NCBI GenBank assembly: GCA_045118955.1 | Contig: JBGVKB010000054.1 | Location: 1-27,830 of the forward strand | Reading direction: 5' to 3' | From: SFJ001 sp045118955 | GTDB lineage: Bacteria; Bacillota; Clostridia; Oscillospirales; Ruminococcaceae | DNA: 27,830 nt | In this document: one piece after another, positions 22,428-27,830 of the stretch | Position numbering within the stretch: the stretch's first letter is position 1 | Layout of the letters: every line of letters starts with the position of its first letter | Translations under genes and position numbers: made by a program | The notes under the pieces: model-generated | Database searches by the model: none | Told to the model about the DNA's origin: nothing | The model's input: the letters and a program-made list of their open reading frames with translations, nothing else

Positions 22428-22518
22428 ATAGGCCGCAGTGCGCGGCCGCCGTTTTTACCGCGACCGCGGCGAACCACTCAGCCGACCGGCTGTTTATATT
22501 ACAGAAGGGGAATGACCC
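22428..22518 (+). promoter_or_regulatory. GC-rich structured leader of yjjG
   Basis: The leader can form GGCCGC/GCGGCC (22431-22436 with 22442-22447), followed 4 nt later by TTTTT, and CAGCC/GGCTG (22479-22483 with 22488-22492). A central CCGCGACCGCGG could compete with the first stem. The pattern is suggestive of attenuation but matches no known element. Confidence 0.3.
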
Positions 22519-23256
22519 ATGGCATATTATCATTGCTTGCTGCTGGATGCAGACAACACGCTGCTGGATTTTGAAGCCACCGAGCACAAGGCTCTGCTGG
22601 AGACCTTTGCCGAATTCGAGGTGCCCGCTGAGGAGGAAACTCTGGAGCAGTACCATCAGATCAACAAGGGCCTGTGGGCCGCGCTGGATCGGGGCGAGAT
22701 CCGCATCGACCGGCTGGCCACCGAGCGCTTTGTGCGGCTGGGCCAGACGCTGGGCCTGCGGCTGGACGCCGCCCGCATGGAGAAGGTCTATCAGGACAAT
22801 CTGGCCAAGCACGCCGACCTGCTGCCCGGCGCACTGGAAGCGGTGCGTGAGCTGAGCGAGGTGGCCACGCTGGCCATCGTGAGCAACGGCTTTGAGCGGG
22901 TGCAGACCAATCGGCTGGCGCTGTCCGGGCTGGATCGCTACATGGATGGGGTGTTTATCTCCGAGAAGGTGGGCGCGGCCAAGCCCAACCGCCGGGTGTT
23001 CGAGGCGGCGCTGAACGCGCTGGGCGTGGAAAACCGGGACAAGGTGCTGGTGGTGGGCGACAGCCTGCGCACCGACATTCTGGGCGGCAGCCGTGCGGGT
23101 CTGCACACCTGCTGGCTGAACGCGGATGGCGCTGAGCCGGAGGGCGGCGTGCAGCCCACCTATACCATCACCCGTCTGGAGGAGCTGTACCCCATCGTGA
23201 TGGAAGAGGAGGAACTGCTCAATGTGGGAGCCAAAAACCGAAAGCATCAGATTTGA
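22519..23256 (+). CDS. yjjG: YjjG-family 5'-nucleotidase (HAD superfamily)
   Basis: A 245-residue cytoplasmic HAD hydrolase of the YjjG type, which dephosphorylates (often non-canonical) pyrimidine nucleotides. Motif I is Asp10-Ala-Asp12-Asn-Thr, the Asp-x-Asp-Asn-Thr variant that marks this subgroup; motif II is 'IVSNGF', motif III the Lys in 'GAAKPN' and motif IV 'VGDSLRTD'. A helical cap domain follows motif I. AAGGGGAA precedes the ATG. It is the first gene of an apparent unit with the alpha/beta hydrolase, which starts 35 nt inside its end, and the ABC-F gene. Confidence 0.9.
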   Translation: MAYYHCLLLDADNTLLDFEATEHKALLETFAEFEVPAEEETLEQYHQINKGLWAALDRGEIRIDRLATERFVRLGQTLGLRLDAARMEKVYQDNLAKHADLLPGALEAVRELSEVATLAIVSNGFERVQTNRLALSGLDRYMDGVFISEKVGAAKPNRRVFEAALNALGVENRDKVLVVGDSLRTDILGGSRAGLHTCWLNADGAEPEGGVQPTYTITRLEELYPIVMEEEELLNVGAKNRKHQI

Positions 23257-24157
23257 GTCTGCCTGCCCCGGCCGAGAAACCGTGGGGTACTTCTTTGACG
23301 CGGAGGGTCTGCGGCCCAAGGCGGTGGTGCAGATCAGCCACGGTATGTGCGAGTACATCGGCCGGTACGCTGATTTTGCGTCTTTTTTGGTGAAGTACGG
23401 CTTTGCGGTGTGCGGCAACGACCATCTGGGCCATGGCGAAACAGGCAAGCTGGCGGGCGAATACGGCTTTTTTGCCGAGCGTGACGGCCGCACCTTTGTC
23501 CTGCGGGATCTTAAGACCATGAACGAGCTGGCACGCAAGCGCTGGCCGGGCGTGCCGGTCATCCTGCTGGGGCACAGCATGGGCAGCTTTTTTGCCCGTT
23601 GGTTCGCGACCGTCTACCCGGACGCGCAGGACGCGCTGATCCTCAGCGGTACCGGCGGCCCCAATCCGGCGGCCGGCGCGGGCATCGCTGTGGCCAAGCT
23701 GCTGGTGCGGGTGCAGGGCGCGCACGCCCGCTCGGGCCTGCTGAAAAAGCTGGCCTTCGGCACCTATCTGAACCGCATCAAGGCTCCCCGTACCCCCCAC
23801 GACTGGATCACCCGGGACGAGTCCATCGTGGACGCCTACGCGGCGGATCCGTGGTGTACCTATACCTTCACCAACAGCGCTATGCTGGATCTGATGGCCT
23901 GCCTGAACGAGGTGAGCGGTCAGGACTGGGCCGACCGAATGCCCAAAAAGCTGCCGGTGTATCTGATCGCCGGCGAGGAGGATCCGGTGGGCGACTACGG
24001 CAAGGGTGTGCGCACCGTGTACGGGATGCTGCAAAAAGCCGGCGTGGAACGGCTGGAGCTGAAGCTGTACCCCGGCGCGAGGCATGAGATGCTGAACGAG
24101 ACGAACCGGGCCGAGGTGTACGACGACCTGCTGGCTTGGTGTGAAACGATGATTTGA
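23222..24157 (+). CDS. Alpha/beta hydrolase (monoacylglycerol lipase / lysophospholipase-like)
   Basis: A 311-residue serine hydrolase. The oxyanion strand 'ISHGMCEY' and the nucleophile elbow Gly117-His-Ser119-Met-Gly are clear; Asp254 (in 'GEEDPVGDYG') and His288 (in 'GARHEML') complete the triad. This pattern fits the Hydrolase_4 family, which includes monoglyceride lipases and lysophospholipases. There is no signal peptide, so it is cytoplasmic. The ATG at 23222 follows GAGGAGGAA and lies within the end of yjjG, so translation is probably coupled. Confidence 0.9.
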   Translation: MWEPKTESIRFESACPGRETVGYFFDAEGLRPKAVVQISHGMCEYIGRYADFASFLVKYGFAVCGNDHLGHGETGKLAGEYGFFAERDGRTFVLRDLKTMNELARKRWPGVPVILLGHSMGSFFARWFATVYPDAQDALILSGTGGPNPAAGAGIAVAKLLVRVQGAHARSGLLKKLAFGTYLNRIKAPRTPHDWITRDESIVDAYAADPWCTYTFTNSAMLDLMACLNEVSGQDWADRMPKKLPVYLIAGEEDPVGDYGKGVRTVYGMLQKAGVERLELKLYPGARHEMLNETNRAEVYDDLLAWCETMI

Positions 24158-24182
24158 CCTTTCTTGAGGATTTGTTATAAGT

Positions 24183-26072
24183 ATGCTGATCGGATTGCAA
24201 AATCTTGAAAAGGACTTCGGCGAGACCGTTGTGCTGAAGGACATCACCGCCAACGTGGAGCCGGGGGATCGCATCGGCATCGTGGGCGAGAACGGCGCGG
24301 GCAAGACCACCCTGCTGCGGATGCTGTGCGGCGAGTACATCCCCGACAACGGCGAGCTGACCATCGTGCGCGGGGTGACGCTGGGCTATCTGGAGCAGAG
24401 CAGCAAGCTGGATCCCACGCTGGATGTGTACGGCGAGATGCGCCGCGCCTTCCAGCCGGTGCTGGACGCCATGGCACGGATGCAAGTTGTGGAAAAGCAG
24501 CTCACCATCCGCCCGGGCGATGCGTCTCTGCTGGAGGAGCACGCCCGCCTGTCGGCTGTGGTGGACGCGGCGGACGGATACAACATGGATCCCCAGATCA
24601 AAAAGGTGCTGAGCGGCATGGCCTTCGGCCCCGAGACCTATGAAAAAAAGGTGGCAGTGCTGAGCGGCGGCGAGCAGACCCGCCTGCGTCTGGCCAAGCT
24701 GCTGCTGCAGCACCCGGACGTGCTGATCCTGGACGAGCCGACCAACCATCTGGACTTCGCCACCATGGAATGGCTGGAGAGCTTTTTGAACGCCTACTCC
24801 GGTGCGGTGCTGGTGGTCAGCCACGACCGCTATTTTCTGGACGCGGTCTGCAACCGCATCTGGGAGGTGGAGGATCAGGGCCTGACCACCTACAAGGGCA
24901 ATTTCTCCGCCTATCTGCCCCAGAAGGAGATGGCGGTTGCTCTGCAGCAGAAGCAGCACGACGCGGATGTGGCCCGCGCCGCCAAGCTGGAGGACTACAT
25001 CGCCCGCAACCTGGTGCGCGCCTCCACCACCAAAATGGCCCAGAGCCGCCGCAAGCAGCTTGAAAAAATGGAGATCACCGAGGCCCCCAAAAGCGGCGTG
25101 CGGGAGCTGAAATTTAAGTTTGAGTTTGACATCCAGCCCTACAACGAGCTGGTCACCATCAAGAACCTGTGCGTGAAGATCGGCACCCGCACCCTGCTGG
25201 AGCCGTTCTCCATGCAGGTGCTGCGGGGGGAGCGGCTGGTCATCGCCGGCCCCAACGGTACCGGCAAGTCCACCCTGATGCAGGTGCTGGACGGCCGGCG
25301 CAGAGCCTCCGGCGGCATGGTGCGGCTGGGCGCGGGCGCACGCGCCAGCATCTTTGAGCAGCAGCAGGCCCGCCGTGTGGGGCGGGTCATCGACGCCATT
25401 TGGGATAAGTACCCCCAGTTCACCGAGCTGGAGGTGCGCAGCCATCTGGCGCGGTTCAACTTCCGGGGCGAGGATGTGTTCAAGGACTGCGCGGCCCTGA
25501 GCGGCGGTGAGTTGGCTCGCCTGCGCTTTGCCGAGATCATGCTGGAGCGCCCCAACCTGCTGTTTTTGGACGAGCCGACCAACCATCTGGACATCTACAC
25601 CCGCGAGAGCCTGACGCAGGCACTGATGGCCTATGAGGGCACTCTGCTGCTCATCACTCACGACCGCTACCTAATGAACAGTCTGGCCTGCCCGATCCTG
25701 TACATCGAGGACGGCAAGGCCACCCTGTACGAGAGCTACGACAAGCTGATGAATCGGGGCGAACCTGCCCCTGTCACACCGGCCGAGCCTAAGGCCGCCG
25801 CGAAGCCCGCCTACGGCAAGGAGCAGCGCCGCCGCCGCGCGGAGCTGCGCAACCGTTTGAAGGCCGTGGAGGATGAGATCGAGACCATCGGCGCCCGCAT
25901 CGTGGAGCTGGAAAACGAGATCAACAGCCCTGAGGTGCTGCGGGATCATGTTCTGCTGCAGGAGAAGTGCGACGAGCTGGATGATACCCGCTTCCATCAG
26001 ACCGAGCTGTTTGAGGAGTGGGAGAGGCTGCTGGAGGAGCAGGAGGAATACGAGAGCCAGTCCGAGGACTGA
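24183..26072 (+). CDS. ABC-F family ATPase (ribosome-associated, twin ABC domains)
   Basis: A 629-residue soluble protein with two ATPase domains and no membrane part. The first has Gly35-Glu-Asn-Gly-Ala-Gly-Lys41-Thr, 'LSGGEQ' and 'LDEPTNHLDF'; the second has Gly356-Pro-Asn-Gly-Thr-Gly-Lys362-Ser, 'LSGGEL' and 'LDEPTNHLDI'. A linker with basic helices (about 245-310) separates them, and a coiled-coil extension ends the protein (about 540-629). This layout, with the acidic/basic C-terminal coil, is like Uup/YdiF-type ABC-F factors, which act at the ribosome; antibiotic protection is possible but not indicated. The ribosome binding site TGAGGA is 12 nt from the ATG. A terminator follows. Confidence 0.92.
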   Translation: MLIGLQNLEKDFGETVVLKDITANVEPGDRIGIVGENGAGKTTLLRMLCGEYIPDNGELTIVRGVTLGYLEQSSKLDPTLDVYGEMRRAFQPVLDAMARMQVVEKQLTIRPGDASLLEEHARLSAVVDAADGYNMDPQIKKVLSGMAFGPETYEKKVAVLSGGEQTRLRLAKLLLQHPDVLILDEPTNHLDFATMEWLESFLNAYSGAVLVVSHDRYFLDAVCNRIWEVEDQGLTTYKGNFSAYLPQKEMAVALQQKQHDADVARAAKLEDYIARNLVRASTTKMAQSRRKQLEKMEITEAPKSGVRELKFKFEFDIQPYNELVTIKNLCVKIGTRTLLEPFSMQVLRGERLVIAGPNGTGKSTLMQVLDGRRRASGGMVRLGAGARASIFEQQQARRVGRVIDAIWDKYPQFTELEVRSHLARFNFRGEDVFKDCAALSGGELARLRFAEIMLERPNLLFLDEPTNHLDIYTRESLTQALMAYEGTLLLITHDRYLMNSLACPILYIEDGKATLYESYDKLMNRGEPAPVTPAEPKAAAKPAYGKEQRRRRAELRNRLKAVEDEIETIGARIVELENEINSPEVLRDHVLLQEKCDELDDTRFHQTELFEEWERLLEEQEEYESQSED

Positions 26073-26091
26073 GCGCTTCATTGGCACAACG

Positions 26092-26129
26092 GACGGAGCC
26101 GCCCTCAATCGGGGCGGCTCTGTTTTTTT
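26092..26129 (+). terminator. Intrinsic terminator of the yjjG-ABC-F unit
   Basis: CGGAGCCGCCC (26094-26104) pairs with GGGCGGCTCTG (26112-26122), 11 bp with one wobble; T run at 26123-26129. Confidence 0.93.
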
Positions 26130-26206
26130 ATGCCGAACCGCAGCGCAGGCGGACAGTTTGCGGAAAATGCGGCAGAAACGGGGGTGAAATGGTTGGCAAA
26201 ATCAAG

Positions 26207-26235
26207 TTGACATTTGCGGCGGGGTGGGGTATACT
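26207..26235 (+). promoter_or_regulatory. Promoter of tRNA-Gly
   Basis: Perfect TTGACA (26207-26212), 17-nt spacer and TATACT (26230-26235), ending 18 bp before the tRNA. It is the strongest promoter in the window. Confidence 0.92.
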
Positions 26236-26253
26236 AATGAAGCACCACGAAAT

Positions 26254-26329
26254 GCGAGTTTAGCTCATCCGGTAGAGCATCTGCTTCCCAAGCAGAGGGT
26301 GGCGGGTTCGAGTCCCGTAACTCGCTCCA
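26254..26329 (+). tRNA. tRNA-Gly(CCC): tRNA-Gly (anticodon CCC)
   Basis: A 76-nt cloverleaf. The acceptor arms GCGAGTT and AACTCGC (26319-26325) pair fully. The D stem is GCTC/GAGC. The anticodon stem TCTGC/GCAGA encloses TTCCCAA, giving anticodon CCC, which reads GGG (Gly). The T arm GCGGG/CCCGT encloses TTCGAGT. The discriminator base is T (U), usual for bacterial glycine tRNAs, and CCA is encoded (26327-26329). The gene has its own promoter and terminator. A tyrosine recombinase gene lies just downstream, a common integration situation. Confidence 0.96.
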
Positions 26330-26337
26330 AAAAGACA

Positions 26338-26376
26338 CCGCGTATCGATGAAAATTCGATGCGCGGCCTTTTTCTT
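26338..26376. terminator. Bidirectional terminator between tRNA-Gly and the integrase gene
   Basis: The stem CCGCGTATCGA (26338-26348) with TCGATGCGCGG (26356-26366) contains one mismatch. T runs follow on the + strand (CCTTTTTC), and A runs precede it (AAAAAGACA), so it can stop both the tRNA and the minus-strand integrase transcript. Confidence 0.85.
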
Positions 26377-26452
26377 TTTGTAAAATCGTGCGTGAAGTTT
26401 TCACAAAATCACCTGAAACTATGGTGAAAAATCGCGTAAACTATCACGTAAG
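26377..26452. other. Repeat cluster next to tRNA-Gly and integrase, possible attachment/arm-site region
   Basis: In 76 AT-rich bp there are GTGAA-GTT-TTCAC (26392-26404), TCACC (26409-26413) inverted to GGTGA (26423-26427) across 9 bp, and a direct repeat AAACTAT (26416-26422 and 26438-26444) 22 bp apart. It directly follows the tRNA terminator and precedes the integrase stop. Such short repeats are typical of recombinase binding sites; a second att copy is not visible in the window. Confidence 0.35.
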
Positions 26453-27580
26453 CTAACAAATTTTCAGGGTGTCCAGCTGCGCCACAAGGTCGGCTGCCCG
26501 GGTGTGGGTATAGATGTTGACCGTTGTGCTGAAGTCCCGGTGCCCTAAGATCTGCTTGAGTGCTTCCGGAGGGATCCCCGCCTTGACCATGTAGGTGGCG
26601 GCGGTATGGCGGCAGGTGTGGGGCGTGACGCCCTTGATGCCGCAGGCGGCCATCAGACTGCTGAAGCTTTTGCGGACGTTGTCCGAGGTCTTGTGGTTGC
26701 CGCTGGCGGTTGCGATCAGCCAACCTTCGGTGCGGCCGCTGACCCAGCCCTGAATGAAGGGGAGGATCTCTCTGTGCAGAGGAATGATCCGGTTGCGCCC
26801 GGCCTCGGTCTTTTCGCCGCCGACCATGTAGCGCTCCTCCAGATGGACGTTTTCCACACGGGCAAGCAGCAGTTCGTTGATCCGCAGGCCTGTATAGATC
26901 AGCGTGATGGCGATCTTGGCGGTCTCGCCCAGCCGCCGGTCGTTCAGCTTCTCGCGGATCATGCCGATCTCCTCCGTGGTCAGGACGCGGTCCTTGGGCG
27001 CGGTGGGGGTGGGCAGGACCAGAAACGAGGCATAATTTTTGTTTATGATGTCCTGCTGCATGGCGTACTGGCAGAGCTGGCTGAACAGCTGCCGCTGCTT
27101 TTCGCACAGCGAACGGCTCAGGCCGGCGGCCGTGGCCGAGTCGATGACGCTCTGGTAGTCCTCTGTTTTGAGGTCGGCCATGCGGCGGTCGTGCAGCGGT
27201 TCGGCGCGCTGGAATGCCGACGTGTAGCTGTACTGCCCGGAAGGCCCGATGCGGCTGAAATGGTTGGGTCTCCACGCTTCATACACATCGCGCAGGGTGT
27301 AGTTCCGGCGCTCTCTGGGTACGGTGCTGGCATTGTGTTCATCGAGGGCCAGCACGGCCTCGCCAGAGGTGGCATAGCAGCCCAGCACGGTCTTGGTGGA
27401 GTCCACGGCCACCCACGGCCGCGCCCGGGTGCCGCCGATCTTGTAGACGCTTCCGGTCCCGCGGGGGCGTCTGCGTTTCCGCTTCTGCGGAGCCGCTTCG
27501 CCGCCCTGTTTCTTCCCGCAGAAGTTGCAAAATAGACTGCCCTCCGGGATCTCGCGGCGGCAGCGGATGCAATTTGCCAT
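26453..27580 (-). CDS. Tyrosine recombinase/integrase with N-terminal zinc ribbon
   Basis: A 375-residue site-specific recombinase on the minus strand, the first leftward gene in the window. The N-terminus has a zinc ribbon (Cys4, Cys7, Cys18, Cys21), then a basic stretch (about 33-41) and an arm-type DNA-binding segment around 'RGTGSVYKIGG', a SAM-like core-binding domain (about 90-195) and the catalytic domain. Catalytic residues are Arg233, Lys257 (hairpin), His321-x2-Arg324, His347 and Tyr357, all present, so it should be active. Its 3' end is 124 bp from tRNA-Gly(CCC), which points to that tRNA as the integration target. AAGGAGGTG precedes the ATG at 27580-27578. An excisionase is not visible. 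It may belong to an element extending beyond the right edge. Confidence 0.93.
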   Translation of the reverse strand: MANCIRCRREIPEGSLFCNFCGKKQGGEAAPQKRKRRRPRGTGSVYKIGGTRARPWVAVDSTKTVLGCYATSGEAVLALDEHNASTVPRERRNYTLRDVYEAWRPNHFSRIGPSGQYSYTSAFQRAEPLHDRRMADLKTEDYQSVIDSATAAGLSRSLCEKQRQLFSQLCQYAMQQDIINKNYASFLVLPTPTAPKDRVLTTEEIGMIREKLNDRRLGETAKIAITLIYTGLRINELLLARVENVHLEERYMVGGEKTEAGRNRIIPLHREILPFIQGWVSGRTEGWLIATASGNHKTSDNVRKSFSSLMAACGIKGVTPHTCRHTAATYMVKAGIPPEALKQILGHRDFSTTVNIYTHTRAADLVAQLDTLKIC

Positions 27581-27602
27581 AAGAACACCTCCTTGGGCGC
27601 AC

Positions 27603-27631
27603 TTGTCAAAGCCTGCCCAAAGAGGTATAAT
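27603..27631 (+). promoter_or_regulatory. Orphan + strand promoter upstream of a candidate small RNA
   Basis: TTGTCA (27603-27608), 17-nt spacer and perfect TATAAT (27626-27631). It points away from the integrase gene and no ORF of note follows. Confidence 0.8.
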
Positions 27632-27637
27632 CTGTGT

Positions 27638-27718
27638 GTCTGGGGCAGATCATACTCATTTGGGTAAGCTGCTTCTTCATCCCGTTCACCGGTTGCCGCC
27701 GGTGGGCGGGATTTTTTT
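27638..27718 (+). ncRNA. Candidate small RNA of about 80 nt
   Basis: The predicted transcript runs from about 27638 to the T run at 27713-27718. It has no start codon with a ribosome binding site. It can fold into a 5' hairpin: GCAG (27645-27648) with CTGC (27669-27672), plus TACTC/GGGTA inside. A strong terminator hairpin follows. The segment is bounded by the divergent integrase gene on one side and a convergent minus-strand gene on the other. No known RNA family is recognised. Confidence 0.5.
27679..27718 (+). terminator. Intrinsic terminator of the candidate small RNA
   Basis: ATCCCGTTCACCGG (27679-27692) pairs with CCGGTGGGCGGGAT (27699-27712) over 14 bp, with two wobbles, followed by TTTTTT. 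On the minus strand it is preceded, not followed, by the A/T run, so it works in the + direction only. Confidence 0.9.
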
Positions 27719-27830
27719 ATTTCAGCGCGGCCTGCAGGGCGGTCAGCCATGCGGGGCGGCGGTCGCCGATGGTCAGCAGCTCGCCGTTGCGCCACTCGGC
27801 CACCAGCACAAAGCCGTTGTCGTTGTCAAA
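27717..27830 (-). CDS. Unidentified protein, C-terminal end only
   Basis: A minus-strand frame enters from the right edge and ends with TAA at 27719-27717. The 37 visible residues begin 'FDNDNGFVLVAEWRNGEL' and end in a helix finishing Ala-Ala-Leu-Lys. Codons are host-like. The start is outside the window. No family can be assigned from this fragment; the Asp/Asn and Trp pattern fits a small beta-strand-plus-helix domain. Its stop overlaps the T tract of the convergent small RNA terminator. Confidence 0.5.
   Translation of the reverse strand, partial: FDNDNGFVLVAEWRNGELLTIGDRRPAWLTALQAALK

Noticed and set aside
20119..23580. Very long open frame on the minus strand (over 1100 codons), and similar long minus-strand frames at 5465-8461 and 8536-11112
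   Set aside because: They lie opposite well-supported + strand genes, cross terminators and promoters, and encode low-complexity Gly/His/Ala-rich sequence. Strong G/C third positions on the coding strand remove stop codons from the antisense frames.

Overview
The window reads as chromosomal DNA of a GC-rich Clostridia member, most likely an Oscillospirales/Ruminococcaceae gut bacterium of the Faecalibacterium-Subdoligranulum-Gemmiger type. This rests on Firmicutes genes (cdaA-cdaR, XpaC family, hemZ, rel-dtd, ABC-F), strong AGGAGG ribosome binding sites, sigma-A promoters and codons nearly always ending in G or C. The placement is inferred from family content, not from a database match. From 1 to about 26.3 kb every gene is on the + strand; the strand changes just after a tRNA-Gly gene, where a tyrosine recombinase begins.

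Layout. 1-168: end of a PfkB sugar kinase, then a terminator. 474-6899: isoprenoid enzyme IspDF (fused), c-di-AMP synthase CdaA with its partner CdaR, a large FAD-dependent oxidoreductase, an XpaC-family membrane protein and a small membrane protein. 6950-14688: a tight stress/housekeeping run of recJ, rel, dtd, an MBL hydrolase, hemZ and a uridine-kinase-like nucleoside kinase. 14808-16180: a zinc-ribbon protein, a possible 34-residue protein and an AAA ATPase. 16465-19309: an ABC importer of the TrpX type (lipoprotein, permease, ATPase) with a palindrome-covered promoter and a structured leader. 19524-26072: a HAD phosphatase, a membrane-anchored SGNH hydrolase with a Pro/Thr tail, a small very acidic protein, a YjjG nucleotidase, an alpha/beta hydrolase and an ABC-F ATPase. 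26254-27830: tRNA-Gly(CCC), a zinc-ribbon tyrosine recombinase on the minus strand, a candidate 80-nt RNA and the end of an unidentified minus-strand gene.

How they fit together. Two nucleotide second-messenger enzymes (CdaA and Rel) lie within 10 kb of each other. Most of the rest is core metabolism and repair, so the genes themselves are largely ordinary. The less expected material is between and inside genes: a perfect ribosome binding site inside ispDF ahead of the IspF domain; inverted repeats over the importer and HAD promoters; a terminator hairpin that contains the ribosome binding site of the acidic protein; an orphan promoter-terminator pair beside the integrase; and a cluster of short repeats between tRNA-Gly and the integrase that may be an attachment region. 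No CRISPR array, rRNA or insertion sequence was seen. I found no clear evidence of a new multi-gene system; the best novelty candidates are the small RNA and the regulatory structures.
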